A DNA stretch of 64,000 bases from Burkholderiaceae bacterium (GTDB taxonomy: Bacteria > Pseudomonadota > Gammaproteobacteria > Burkholderiales > Burkholderiaceae_C): assembly GCA_023954035.1 (NCBI GenBank), contig JAMLIT010000002.1, forward strand, positions 62,001-126,000, written 5' to 3'. The notes beneath the pieces were generated by a model. That model searched no databases. It saw only the letters and a list, made by a program, of their open reading frames with translations, and was not told the origin of the DNA. The position numbers and the translations under genes were made by a program. Positions 18,957-28,122 of the stretch are shown in pieces; position 1 is the stretch's first letter; every line of letters begins with the position of its first letter.

Positions 18957-20009
18957 CTATTTCTTCTTGCGGTTGCGCTTGGTCTTTTCTGCGGCAGCCG
19001 CAGGTGCGGCCACGGCCGCTGCACCCGCCGCCGCAGCCGCAGCTGGCGCCGCGCCGCCCGAACCCTGCAGGCGCTGCGCCACCGTCACGGCAGCCGTGCC
19101 AGTGAGCCCATCGAGCCGGTTGCCCATGGCCAGTTGCAATTGGTCCAGGCGCTGTTCGGCCGGCGGATGGGTGGCCAGCGACAAGGTGAACATGGGATTG
19201 CCCGGTGCGGCCGCACGCAGCACCTGAAGCGCGGCAGGCAAGCCAAACGGATCGAAGCCGCTGCTCGCTGCCAGCGCCACACCGCGGCGGTCGGCTTCAA
19301 ACTCGTCGCCCTGGTCCAGACCGCGCGCGTACAGATTGCGCCCCAGCGCCAGCACCTGCGACGCCACCAGGTTGCCCACGGCATTGGTCTTGATTTGCGA
19401 AGCCACCAGTTGTGTCAGCAGCCCCGACTGCGCCGTTTTGCGCATGGCCTGCAGGTGGTGGCGCTGCGTGACATGGGTGATTTCGTGCGCCAGGATGCCC
19501 GCCAGCTCGGACTCGTCGGCGCAGCGGTCGATCAATCCCTTGGTCACGAACACATAGCCGCCTGGGGCGGCAAAGGCGTTGTAGCCGTTGTCGTCCAGCA
19601 CCACGAAAGTCCAGGGCAGGTTGGGGCGCTCGGATTGCAGGCTGATCCAGCGCCCCAGCCGGTTGACGTAGGCCTGCAGCCGGGCATCGGGATGCAGCGG
19701 CTTGCTGCCCAGCAGCACGGCGGCGAGCTGGCGGCCAATCTTGATTTCGCTGGCTTCGTCAATGGTCTCGGTCGAGCGCGTGAGCAAGCTGATGAGATCG
19801 TCGCCCTGGGCTGCAGGCGCGGCGGTGTTCCCCGAGAGCGTGCCAAGCAAACCGCCTGGCGAGGACCCGCCGCCGACGCTGCTGCCCAGGGAGTTGAGCA
19901 GGTTCATGACGTTCTGGGCGGGGGCCAGGTTCGGTGCCAGCGCCAGGGCAGTGCAGGCCGCGGCAAGGCGAGCGCCGCGCAGGGCGCGGGAAGGCAAAGG
20001 CACAAGCAT
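18957..20009 (-). CDS. Periplasmic M48 family metalloprotease
   Basis: A 350-residue secreted zinc protease. The signal peptide is at residues 1-30 (ending in LAPAQ), and a Gly/Ser-rich linker follows. The HExxH motif appears as ILAHEITHVTQRH near residue 165, with the downstream Glu in GDEFEADRRG near 225. Relatives include BepA and YcaL, which handle outer-membrane assembly quality control, but the TPR region of BepA is absent. The C-terminus has about 25 mostly Ala residues and then a basic end, KRNRKKK. It is 11 bases downstream of an SH3-domain gene, so both are probably coexpressed. Confidence 0.88.
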   Translation of the reverse strand: MLVPLPSRALRGARLAAACTALALAPNLAPAQNVMNLLNSLGSSVGGGSSPGGLLGTLSGNTAAPAAQGDDLISLLTRSTETIDEASEIKIGRQLAAVLLGSKPLHPDARLQAYVNRLGRWISLQSERPNLPWTFVVLDDNGYNAFAAPGGYVFVTKGLIDRCADESELAGILAHEITHVTQRHHLQAMRKTAQSGLLTQLVASQIKTNAVGNLVASQVLALGRNLYARGLDQGDEFEADRRGVALAASSGFDPFGLPAALQVLRAAAPGNPMFTLSLATHPPAEQRLDQLQLAMGNRLDGLTGTAAVTVAQRLQGSGGAAPAAAAAAGAAAVAAPAAAAEKTKRNRKKK

Positions 20010-20020
20010 GGTGATCACCT

Positions 20021-20626
20021 TCAGTTCGGACTGATGTTTTCGTTCATTGGCGTAAAGCCCCCCGCCGGCGTGCCGGGCGAGGCGGGCCGCGCGGGTTCGG
20101 GCAGGGCTGCCACCGCGTGCGCGCGTAGCGAGGCGCGGCTGGCAAAGCGTTGCGCCTGCTCCGCGCTGACCCGCAGTTGCTCGGCCTGGTCCACCGCCGC
20201 CAGGTTGGGCTGGGCATTGGCGATGTCTTCGGCTTCCAGGCCGCGGATACCGACGGTGGACGTCGCTGTCGTCGTGCCCGATCCGCTGCTCAGCAGGTTG
20301 CCCAGACTGCGCAGTCCGCTGGTGGCGGCATTGCCGCCGGTAGGGGCGGCGCTGGCGCGCGTGCCCACATCGAACATGTGCACCCAGCCGCTGCCCGCCT
20401 GCGGCGTGCGCACCTTGACCCACGACCCCTTGCGCTCGCCGGTGCGCTCGACCGGACTGCCTTCGGCCAGTGCGCCCAGGCTGGCGCCGCTCGCGCCGGG
20501 CGCGTCGCGCAACTCGGTGGCGCGCTGGATGACCGAGCCGTCCTGTTGTGCCCATGCCGGACACGCCCAGGCAGCGCCCGCCAGCAGCGCGGCCCACCCC
20601 GCCCGCGAAATAAGCCCTGGTTTCAT
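20021..20626 (-). CDS. Secreted SH3-domain (SH3b) protein
   Basis: A 201-residue protein with a clear signal peptide (MKPGLISRAGWAALLAGAAW onward, cleavage after PAWAQ) and a bacterial SH3 domain at about residues 27-85 (ATELRDAPGASGASLGALAE, then KVRTPQAGSGWVHM). The rest is low-complexity Ser/Thr/Ala followed by a helical part. I chose ATG 20626 over the upstream ATG at 20650 because the signal peptide begins there. It pairs with the M48 protease and is probably a periplasmic wall-binding or helper protein. Confidence 0.8.
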   Translation of the reverse strand: MKPGLISRAGWAALLAGAAWACPAWAQQDGSVIQRATELRDAPGASGASLGALAEGSPVERTGERKGSWVKVRTPQAGSGWVHMFDVGTRASAAPTGGNAATSGLRSLGNLLSSGSGTTTATSTVGIRGLEAEDIANAQPNLAAVDQAEQLRVSAEQAQRFASRASLRAHAVAALPEPARPASPGTPAGGFTPMNENISPN

Positions 20627-20683
20627 CGCGCGAACCCCCCGTATGATCATTGAACGCCATCAAGGCGAAGCGAGGCGATTGTT

Positions 20684-21514
20684 ATGGATTTGGGTATTGC
20701 CGGCAAATGGGCGTTGGTGTGCGGCGCCAGCAAGGGCTTGGGTCTGGGCTGCGCGCAGGCGCTGGCGCGCGAGGGCGTGAATCTGGTCATCAACGCGCGC
20801 GGCGAGGCCGCCCTGGCTGCGGCTGCTTCTGAAATGATAGCTGCAACCGCTTATTCAGCAAGCGCTGGGGGCCTGAATAATTCAAAAATTCGCGTGCTGA
20901 CCGTGGCTGCAGACATTACCACCGAAGCCGGGCGCGAGGCGGCCCTTTCGGTGCCCGGCGGGCCGGGGCGCGATTTCGACATCGTCGTGACCAACGCCGG
21001 AGGCCCGCCCCCCGGCGATTTTCGCGATTGGAACCGCAGCGATTGGATCGCCGCGCTGGACGCCAACATGCTGACGCCGATTGCCCTGATGCGCGCCACC
21101 GTCGATGGCATGGCCGGGCGCGGTTTTGGGCGAATCGTCAACATCACGTCCAGCGCGGTCAAGGCGCCCATCGATATCCTGGGCCTGTCCAATGGGGCGC
21201 GCAGCGGGCTGACGGGTTTTGTCGCCGGTGCGGCGCGCAGCGCAGTGGCCGCCAGCGGGGTCACCATCAACAACCTGCTGCCCGGCAAGTTCGATACCGA
21301 CCGCCTGGCTGCGACCTTTGCCGGCGCCGCGGCGCGCAGCGGCCGGGCGCTGCAGGAGGTGCGCGAGGCCCAGCGCGCCAGCATTCCTGCGCGTCGCTTT
21401 GGCAACGCGCAGGAGTTTGGCGCAATCTGCGCCTTTCTTTGCAGCGTGCACGCGGGCTACATCAACGGTCAGAACCTGCTGGCCGATGGCGGAGCGTACC
21501 CGGGCAGCTTTTAG
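20684..21514 (+). CDS. SDR family oxidoreductase, atypical (no YxxxK), with repeat-derived insert
   Basis: A 276-residue Rossmann-fold protein. The cofactor loop CGASKGLGLG is at residues 13-22 and NAG at 104-106. The conserved Ser is in NITSSAVKAP (153-162), but the usual catalytic YxxxK is replaced by LSNGARSG (168-175). This SN-x-x-R variant is known in a subgroup of FabG-like proteins. Residues about 51-69 (MIAATAYSASAGGLNNSKI) are encoded by a reverse-orientation dispersed repeat that sits in frame in a surface loop between beta2/alpha2 and beta3. Substrate unknown; classical ketoreductase activity is doubtful. Confidence 0.85.
   Translation: MDLGIAGKWALVCGASKGLGLGCAQALAREGVNLVINARGEAALAAAASEMIAATAYSASAGGLNNSKIRVLTVAADITTEAGREAALSVPGGPGRDFDIVVTNAGGPPPGDFRDWNRSDWIAALDANMLTPIALMRATVDGMAGRGFGRIVNITSSAVKAPIDILGLSNGARSGLTGFVAGAARSAVAASGVTINNLLPGKFDTDRLAATFAGAAARSGRALQEVREAQRASIPARRFGNAQEFGAICAFLCSVHAGYINGQNLLADGGAYPGSF
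20832..20890 (-). repeat. Dispersed repeat, copy 7, in frame inside the SDR gene
   Basis: Reverse orientation: ATGATAGCTGCAACCGCTTA, then TTCAGCAAGCGCTGGGGGCC. It is wholly coding and adds about 19 residues without breaking the frame. Confidence 0.85.
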
Positions 21515-21539
21515 CCGGCGCCGGGGGGAAAGCGCTGTG

Positions 21540-22703
21540 ATGGTTTCTTGCGGCCGTCGCATCATGCAGAATGGGTTCATGCGTGCTCGCTTGCGGGGCC
21601 TTTGCTGCCCACTGAAGCTGGTGGCCGCCTGGCGTCGGCGCCTGGCGGGCGTTGTTGCGCTTGCCGCGCTGTCCGCGTCGCCGGGATGGACGGCGCAGGC
21701 TGCGGGCGCCCCCGAGGCGCCTGCCGTCCCCGTCCAGACGCTGCGCGTGGTGGGCGGCCTGGCGGGCGTGGCGCAATTCACCCGGTTTGAAGAACCTTTC
21801 TGGAGCCAGGAACTGGCGCGCCTGAGCGGCGGACGCTACAGCGCCAGCATCGTCCCGTTCGACCGCGCCGGCGTGCCCGGCGCCGACATGCTGCGCCTGC
21901 TGGAGCTGGGTGTCGTGCCTTTTGGCACCTTTCTGGTGTCCCTGACCGGCCAATACCCGCAGTATGGCGCAGCCGATCTGGTCGGCCTGAACCCTGACAT
22001 GGCCAGCTTGCGCACCACGGTGGCGGCATTTCGGCCTTACCTGGAGCGCGCCTTGCGCGAGGAGCATGGTGTCGAGGCGCTCGCGATCTACGTCTACCCG
22101 GCGCAGATGCTGTTTTGCAAGCAGCCGATCGGGCAGTTGGCCGATCTTGTCGGGCGGCGGGTGCGCGTCTCGTCGGCAGGGCAGGCGGATTTTGTCGGCG
22201 CACTGGGGGCCACGCCGGTGCACACGCCGTTCTCGCAGATCGTTTCCCGATTGGAGACGGGCAGCATCGACTGCGCCATTACCGGCACCATGTCCGGCAA
22301 CACGCTGGGCCTGCCACGTCTCACCAGCCATTTGTACGCGCTGCCGTTCAACTGGGGCATGGCCATTTTTGGCGCCAATGGCGCGGCCTGGAATGCCTTG
22401 CCCGAGGATCTGCGCGCCTTGCTTCGGCGCGAAATTCCAAAGCTCGAACGTGCGATCTGGGACGAGTCCGAGCGCGATACCGCGCAGGGCCTGGCCTGCA
22501 ATGCCGGCGCGAGCGGCTGCAAGGACGGCAAGCCCGGTGCCATGGTCATCGTGCCGGCCACTGCGCAGGACCGGCGGCTCAGCCAGGAAATTTTCACCAA
22601 GACGGTGTTGCCGCAGTGGCTGCAGCGCTGCGGCGCCCCGTGCGAGGACATCTGGAAGCAAACCATCGGTCCGGCGCGTCGCCTGGCGGTTACGCGCCCA
22701 TGA
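21540..22703 (+). CDS. TRAP-type (DctP-like) periplasmic solute-binding protein without a permease
   Basis: A 387-residue secreted binding protein. A long, Arg-rich signal peptide (about residues 1-55, ending near QAAGAP) precedes a DctP-like fold: RVRVSSAGQADFVGALGA, TPFSQIVSRLETGSIDCAI and LTSHLYALPFNWGMAIFG are typical TRAP binding-protein blocks. Two Cys pairs near the C-terminus (CNAGASGC, CGAPC) may form disulfides. ATG 21540 follows GGGGGGAAAG. No dctQM genes adjoin; instead the stop overlaps the start of a GGDEF-EAL sensor (ATGA), which suggests a sensory rather than uptake role. Confidence 0.82.
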   Translation: MVSCGRRIMQNGFMRARLRGLCCPLKLVAAWRRRLAGVVALAALSASPGWTAQAAGAPEAPAVPVQTLRVVGGLAGVAQFTRFEEPFWSQELARLSGGRYSASIVPFDRAGVPGADMLRLLELGVVPFGTFLVSLTGQYPQYGAADLVGLNPDMASLRTTVAAFRPYLERALREEHGVEALAIYVYPAQMLFCKQPIGQLADLVGRRVRVSSAGQADFVGALGATPVHTPFSQIVSRLETGSIDCAITGTMSGNTLGLPRLTSHLYALPFNWGMAIFGANGAAWNALPEDLRALLRREIPKLERAIWDESERDTAQGLACNAGASGCKDGKPGAMVIVPATAQDRRLSQEIFTKTVLPQWLQRCGAPCEDIWKQTIGPARRLAVTRP

Positions 22704-25363
22704 CGGCCTCCCCGCCCCTGTCCGTCCGCTCGGCGCTCTGGGGTGCGGTGGCGTTTTTCGTTTGCGCGCTGGCGGTCGCAGCCGCCGCCCTCATCCAGAC
22801 GACCCGCGACGCGGCGCTGAGCGAGAGCGAGACGCAGCTCTCGCGCTACGTCTCCGGGGCCGAGGCGGCATTGAACCGTGCCTTTCTGAGTGTGGACGTG
22901 CTGCTGGCCGGCACCGACCAACTGCTCGACATGGCGGGCGGGCCGCACGGTCGGGCCCTGTCGGACGCGGCGAGCGCGGTGCTGCAGCGCGCGGCGCGGC
23001 AAAACCTCTCGGTTCGGCTGGTGGCGCTGCTCGACGCCCAGGGGCATCTGCTGGCCTCCTCCACCCCGCGCGGGGCGGAGCTCGAATTGCGCCTGCCCGA
23101 GGGATTCGTGGAAGAGGCGCTTGCCCCGACGGTGTCGGCGCTGACCATCAGTCCCCCCACGCGCAGTTTTTCGAGCTCGGAGAGCGTGATGTACATGGCC
23201 CGGCACCTGCGCGCGGCCAATGGCGCCCGGCAGGTGGCTGTCGCCGAAGTCTCGGTTTCGCTGCTCGCTTCGGTGTTGACGCAAGGCGTGCAGATTCCCG
23301 CGCTGGAGGTGACGCTGGAAACCGGGGACGGCGCTGTGCTGCTGGCCGTGCCGGAACTCGCCGACAGCGGGCCCCGCAAGGCGATCACACCGCTTGCCCA
23401 GGTGCTGCGCGAAAGCGGCACCTGGGAGACCCCGACGCGGCTGCGAGGCCTGCCCGGACGGGTGCTGGCCCGGTCCATCATCTACGACGATCTTTGGGTC
23501 ACTGCCAGCCTGCCCCGCCACGCGGTACTGGCGCCCTGGCGCACCGAAGCCACGGCCGTGGCCTGGGTGACCGGGGTGTTCGTCTTTCTGCTGCTGCTGG
23601 CCGCCACCTTGTTCATCCGTTACCTTCAGCGCATGGCCGATGCGCGCCAGGCGCTGGCGCAGTCCAAGCTCCGGCTCGACCAGGCGCTCGAATCCATGGT
23701 CAGTGGCTTCGTGCTGCTCGACGAGCAGCACCGGGTACAGCACTGGAACCAGCGCTTCGATGAGATATTCCCCTGGCTCGCCGGCATGATGGCGCCGCAG
23801 CTTCCGTTTCGCAAGATTCTGGAGGCCACGGTGGTGCACCATCTGCCGCAGGCCACCGCGTCCGAACGCGCCGCCTGGGTCGAGCGCCGACTGCTGGAGC
23901 AGCAAAAGTCAGAAGGTCCGCATGAGCAGCAGTTGCCCAATGGCCGCACGCTGCAGATTACCGAGCACCGCACGCCCGACGGCGGCATGGTGATTACCTA
24001 CAGCGACGTCACCGACATGCGCCGGGCCCGTGCCGAAATCGAGACCCTGGCCTTTTATGACCCGCTGACCGGGCTGCCCAACCGCCGCCTGCTCCTAGAC
24101 CGCCTGGGGCAGGCCACGGAGCGTGCGCAGCGCTCGGGCCAGTTGGGCGCGCTGCTGTTCCTGGACCTGGACCATTTCAAAACGCTCAACGACACGCGCG
24201 GTCACGAGATCGGTGACGAACTGCTGCTGCAGGTGGCCCAGCGCCTGAGCGCCAGCGTGCGCAGTGCCGATACCGTGGCGCGCCTGGGTGGCGACGAATT
24301 CGTGATCATGCTTTGCGACCTCTCCAGTGGCGCGGTCGACGCAGCGGCGCAGGCGCAGCGCGTGGCCGAAAAGTTGCTGCGGGCGCTGGAGCAGCCCTAT
24401 ACCTTGCAGGGCCACAAACACCAGAGCACGGCCAGTGTCGGAGCCACGCTGTTTGGCGCATCGGCGTGCTCGGCGGGCGAACTGCTGCGCCAGGCCGACA
24501 TTGCCATGTACCAGGTCAAGGCACGCCGCGGCAACGGTCTGTGCTTCTTCGACCCGCAGATGCAGACTGCGATCAGCGAGCGCGCCGAGCTGGAAGTGGA
24601 CCTGAAGAATGCCCTGCGCCAGAGCGAGCTGGTGCTCTTCTACCAGCCCCAGTTCGCCCAGAACGGCAGCATGGTGGGCGCAGAAGCCTTGCTGCGCTGG
24701 CAGCACCCCGAGCGCGGGCTGGTGCCTCCAGGGGCCTTCATCACGGCGGCCGAAGAGAGCGATCTCATCGTGCACATCGGCAACTGGGTGCTGCAGACCG
24801 CCTGCGCCCAGTTGATGCAGTGGCAGAACGACCCGCTTTGCGACAAGCTGCAGGTGTCCGTCAACGTGAGCGCGCGCCAGTTTCGCCACCCGCACTTTGT
24901 CGACCAGGTTCTGCAAACTGTGGCCTGCCTGGGAAGCCGCGCGCACCTGCTCACCCTGGAACTGACGGAGTCCCTGGTGCTCGACAACGTCGAAGAAACC
25001 GTGGCCCGCATGCACCAGTTGCGCGCGCGCGGCATCCGCTTCTCGGTGGACGACTTTGGCACCGGGTATTCGTCGCTTGCCTACCTGACCAAACTGCCCT
25101 TGCACCAGCTCAAGATCGACCAGTCCTTCGTCCGCAACCTCGGTGTGCGCCCGACCGACGACGTCATCGTGCAAACCATCATTGGCATGGCGAGCAATCT
25201 GGAGCTCGAAGTCATTGCGGAGGGCGTGGAAACCAGCGCGCAGCGGGACATGCTGCTGCACTATGGCTGTGGCTATTTCCAGGGCTACCTGCTGGCGCGG
25301 CCTATGCCGGTCGCAGACCTCTGCGCATTGCTGGCCGGGCGCGCAGCCGGCATGCAGGCATGA
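22700..25363 (+). CDS. Membrane sensor with PAS, GGDEF and EAL domains (c-di-GMP turnover)
   Basis: An 887-residue inner-membrane protein. Helix 1 is at about residues 12-34, a roughly 250-residue periplasmic sensor follows, and helix 2 is near 290-312 (VTGVFVFLLLLAATLFI). Then come a PAS domain (SMVSGFVLLDEQHRVQHWN), a GGDEF domain with an intact GGDEF at 530-534 and an RxxD inhibitory site (RSAD) five residues before it, and an EAL domain with intact EALLRW at 662-667 and DDFGTGYSSL further on. Both cyclase and phosphodiesterase residues look complete. It is translationally coupled to the preceding solute-binding protein, which likely presents the signal. Confidence 0.93.
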   Translation: MTASPPLSVRSALWGAVAFFVCALAVAAAALIQTTRDAALSESETQLSRYVSGAEAALNRAFLSVDVLLAGTDQLLDMAGGPHGRALSDAASAVLQRAARQNLSVRLVALLDAQGHLLASSTPRGAELELRLPEGFVEEALAPTVSALTISPPTRSFSSSESVMYMARHLRAANGARQVAVAEVSVSLLASVLTQGVQIPALEVTLETGDGAVLLAVPELADSGPRKAITPLAQVLRESGTWETPTRLRGLPGRVLARSIIYDDLWVTASLPRHAVLAPWRTEATAVAWVTGVFVFLLLLAATLFIRYLQRMADARQALAQSKLRLDQALESMVSGFVLLDEQHRVQHWNQRFDEIFPWLAGMMAPQLPFRKILEATVVHHLPQATASERAAWVERRLLEQQKSEGPHEQQLPNGRTLQITEHRTPDGGMVITYSDVTDMRRARAEIETLAFYDPLTGLPNRRLLLDRLGQATERAQRSGQLGALLFLDLDHFKTLNDTRGHEIGDELLLQVAQRLSASVRSADTVARLGGDEFVIMLCDLSSGAVDAAAQAQRVAEKLLRALEQPYTLQGHKHQSTASVGATLFGASACSAGELLRQADIAMYQVKARRGNGLCFFDPQMQTAISERAELEVDLKNALRQSELVLFYQPQFAQNGSMVGAEALLRWQHPERGLVPPGAFITAAEESDLIVHIGNWVLQTACAQLMQWQNDPLCDKLQVSVNVSARQFRHPHFVDQVLQTVACLGSRAHLLTLELTESLVLDNVEETVARMHQLRARGIRFSVDDFGTGYSSLAYLTKLPLHQLKIDQSFVRNLGVRPTDDVIVQTIIGMASNLELEVIAEGVETSAQRDMLLHYGCGYFQGYLLARPMPVADLCALLAGRAAGMQA

Positions 25364-25464
25364 ACGGCGGGACCCTTTGTTCGCTGGCAGAAGTGCTTTC
25401 AGCGCGGGCTGGCAAGGGATAATCGCCGATTCACATTGGGTCCGTGTGGCCAAAGGAAGTGCGC

Positions 25465-26292
25465 GTGGACACAGTTTTGCTGCTCAAGGCAGCCATCATG
25501 GGCGTGGTCGAGGGGCTGACCGAGTTTCTGCCGATCTCCTCCACGGGCCACCTCATACTGGCCGGCGCGCTGCTCGGACTGGACGACGACAAAGCCAAGG
25601 TATTTGACATCGCGATTCAAACCGGCGCGATTTTTGCCGTCATTCTTGTCTACTGGCAAAAGATCCGGCAGACGCTGAGCGCTCTGCCCAGCCAACCCCA
25701 GGCGCAGCGCTTTGCGCTCAACGTGCTGATCGGCTTTCTTCCCGCCGTGGTGCTCGGTCTGCTGCTGGGCAAGGCGATCAAGGCACACCTGTTCACGCCC
25801 CTGGTGGTGGCGAGCACCTTTATCCTGGGCGGTTTCGTCATCCTTTGGGCCGAGCGGCGTGCGCCGGCGGCCACCCGCATCCACTCGGTGGACGACATGC
25901 AGCCGCTCGATGCGCTCAAGGTGGGCCTGGCGCAGTGCCTGGCCATGGTGCCCGGCACCAGCCGCAGCGGCGCCACCATCATCGGCGGCATGCTGCTGGG
26001 TTTGTCGCGCAAGGCCGCCACCGATTACTCCTTCTTTCTGGCCATGCCCACGCTCATCGGTGCCGGCGTCTACAGCCTCTACAAGGAACGTGCGCTGCTG
26101 TCGATGCACGACCTGCCGGTGTTTGCCGTGGGTCTGGTGTTTTCCTTCTTGAGCGCCTGGGTGTGTGTGCGCTGGCTGCTGCGCTACATCAGCAGCCACA
26201 GCTTCGTTCCCTTTGCCTGGTACCGCATTGCGTTTGGCTGTGTCGTGATTGCAACGTGGTGGCTGGGCTGGGTGCGCTGGGACGCGGCATGA
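25465..26292 (+). CDS. uppP: Undecaprenyl-diphosphate phosphatase
   Basis: A 275-residue BacA/UppP integral membrane enzyme that recycles undecaprenyl pyrophosphate for cell-wall and glycan synthesis and gives bacitracin resistance. Family motifs are [17 protein letters not shown] (residues 14-30) and [17 protein letters not shown] near 165. I chose GTG 25465 because AAAGGAAG lies six bases upstream; the earlier GTG at 25444 lacks a ribosome site. A GATAAT at about 25420 could be its -10. Its stop overlaps the start of the next gene. Confidence 0.94.
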   Translation: MDTVLLLKAAIMGVVEGLTEFLPISSTGHLILAGALLGLDDDKAKVFDIAIQTGAIFAVILVYWQKIRQTLSALPSQPQAQRFALNVLIGFLPAVVLGLLLGKAIKAHLFTPLVVASTFILGGFVILWAERRAPAATRIHSVDDMQPLDALKVGLAQCLAMVPGTSRSGATIIGGMLLGLSRKAATDYSFFLAMPTLIGAGVYSLYKERALLSMHDLPVFAVGLVFSFLSAWVCVRWLLRYISSHSFVPFAWYRIAFGCVVIATWWLGWVRWDAA

Positions 26293-27155
26293 TGGCGGTC
26301 ATGAACACGCGACACTTTCCATTGACCGCCGCGCTGCTCGGCGCGCTCTGTGTGCCCCTGTCCGCCCTGGCGCAGCAAACGCCCCAACCCGCCAGCGCAG
26401 CGATGCCAGCACAGGAGCCGGGCTACACCTGGGCGCTGGGCCTGGCCGCATCCAACGGTCCGGACTATGCCGGCAGCGACGAGCGCGGCAGCAATCTGCG
26501 CCCGGTGATCGGGTTGGACATTGGCCGCTATACGCTCAGCAGCGGCGGCGGTGGCTCGCTGCTGGATTTTGACCTGGAGCCGCGCTACACCGGGGTGAGC
26601 GCGCGCCTGCTCGATGCCGAACGCCTCAAGCTCAGCGCCGGCCTGCGCATCGGCGGCGGACGCACGCACGACGCCGACTCGCCGCTCTACGGCCTGCCCG
26701 ACGTGCGCAAGACGCTTCGCGCCCGGCTTTCCGCCACCTGGATGTTCTCGCCCGAACTGAGCTTGCGCAGTTCACTCAACCAAGACCTGCTCGGCCGCAA
26801 GGGCGGCACCACCTTGCAGACCACGCTGCAGTACGAATGGCAAATCACGCCGAGCACCGAGATCGGCCTGGCCGCGGGCTTCACCCTCGCCGATTCCACC
26901 CATTTGCGCAGTTTTTTCGGGGTGCCGGCCGACGTCGCCCTGGTGCGCACGCCGTTTGCGGCCTACGCGCCCGGCGGCGGGGTCAAAAGCAGCGACCTGG
27001 GCGTGGAGATCAAGAGCGCCATCACCGACCGCTGGGTGGTCTTTGGCGGCGTGCGCTTCAGCCAGCTGCGCGGCGATGCACGCAACAGCCCCATCGTGCA
27101 AAAACCCAACGACTACGGTGTGACCGTGGGACTGGCCTACCGCTGCTGCAAATAG
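26289..27155 (+). CDS. MipA/OmpV family outer-membrane protein
   Basis: A 288-residue outer-membrane beta-barrel protein. The signal peptide ([20 protein letters not shown]) is cleaved before QQTPQ. The mature part has the family start [20 protein letters not shown], alternating barrel strands, and a terminal strand [11 protein letters not shown], unusual for its two Cys. MipA links lytic transglycosylases and PBP1B in E. coli; the OmpV group includes small-solute porins. ATG 26289 overlaps the uppP stop; ATG 26301 is an alternative. It ends four bases from the convergent sulfurtransferase gene. Confidence 0.85.
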   Translation: MMAVMNTRHFPLTAALLGALCVPLSALAQQTPQPASAAMPAQEPGYTWALGLAASNGPDYAGSDERGSNLRPVIGLDIGRYTLSSGGGGSLLDFDLEPRYTGVSARLLDAERLKLSAGLRIGGGRTHDADSPLYGLPDVRKTLRARLSATWMFSPELSLRSSLNQDLLGRKGGTTLQTTLQYEWQITPSTEIGLAAGFTLADSTHLRSFFGVPADVALVRTPFAAYAPGGGVKSSDLGVEIKSAITDRWVVFGGVRFSQLRGDARNSPIVQKPNDYGVTVGLAYRCCK

Positions 27156-27159
27156 CGCG

Positions 27160-28062
27160 TCAGCCGCGCTCGACCGGCCGCGCCGGGTCGCTGCACCACT
27201 CGCTCCAGCTGCCGGCGAACAGTGCCGTGGGAGCGTAGCCTGCCAGCTCCATGGCCAGCAGATTGGGGTTGGCGGTTACGCCGCTGCCGCAGTGGTGCAC
27301 CACGCTCTCAGGTGGGCGCTCTGCGAGCAGACGCGCGAATTCACTGCGCAACTGCTCGGCACTCTTGAAGCGACCGTCGGGCTGGAAGTTGTTTGAAAAA
27401 GGCCGGTTCAGTGCGCCCGGGATGTGCCCGGCCACCGGGTCCAGCGGCTCGACCTCGCCGCGGTAGCGCTCGGCGGCGCGCGCGTCGATCAGCGTTTGCC
27501 CGGGCTGGCCCAGCGCCGCCGCCACCTCGCTTGCCGTGCGCAGCGTGCGAAGCGGCGCCCCCAAGAGGAAGTTGGCCTGAAAGTGTGCCGGTTCCTCGCC
27601 GCTCGCCACTGGCCCGCCCGCCGCCTGCCACGCCGCCAGGCCGCCGTCGAGCACGGCCACGGCGTCGTGGCCCATCCATTTGAGCATCCACCACAGACGG
27701 CCGCAGTAGGCACTGGCGTTGCGGTCGTACACCACCGCCTGCATGGCGTTGGAAAAACCCACGCTGGAGAGCCAGACGGCAAAGCGCTCGCGCGTGGGCA
27801 GCGGATGGCGGCCGCCCGACATCGGCCGGTCGGCCGCATGCGCGGTGATGACGCTGCCGTCGGCGCCCGGTGCGCCGTGCGGCGCGCTGAGGTCCTCGTC
27901 CAGGTGGGCATAGACGGCGCCCGGAATGTGCGCCTGCACAAAGGCGGCGTGGCCGGCCGAAGGCTGGGCCAGGTCGAAGCTGCAGTCAAAGACCATGCAA
28001 GGCCTGTCGCTGGCGCGCAGCGCCAGCAGTTGTTCGGCGGAAATCAGATGCGTATAGGGCAT
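27160..28062 (-). CDS. sseA: Sulfurtransferase (3-mercaptopyruvate sulfurtransferase-like, tandem rhodanese)
   Basis: A 300-residue protein with two rhodanese domains. The N-terminal, inactive one covers about residues 5-140, and the C-terminal, catalytic one has the active-site loop HHCGSGVTAN near residue 257. The CGSGVT loop is the mercaptopyruvate-type signature rather than the CRxGxR of thiosulfate sulfurtransferases. The hallmark AGHIPGALNRPFSNNF is also present. It moves sulfur from 3-mercaptopyruvate to thiol acceptors in the cytoplasm. A DMT transporter gene lies 60 bases upstream in the same direction. Confidence 0.9.
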   Translation of the reverse strand: MPYTHLISAEQLLALRASDRPCMVFDCSFDLAQPSAGHAAFVQAHIPGAVYAHLDEDLSAPHGAPGADGSVITAHAADRPMSGGRHPLPTRERFAVWLSSVGFSNAMQAVVYDRNASAYCGRLWWMLKWMGHDAVAVLDGGLAAWQAAGGPVASGEEPAHFQANFLLGAPLRTLRTASEVAAALGQPGQTLIDARAAERYRGEVEPLDPVAGHIPGALNRPFSNNFQPDGRFKSAEQLRSEFARLLAERPPESVVHHCGSGVTANPNLLAMELAGYAPTALFAGSWSEWCSDPARPVERG

Positions 28063-28122
28063 GGCAAAAAGCAGGAGAGGCAGTGGGCAACCATTTTGGC
28101 CGCAGGATGCGCATTGCGCGCG

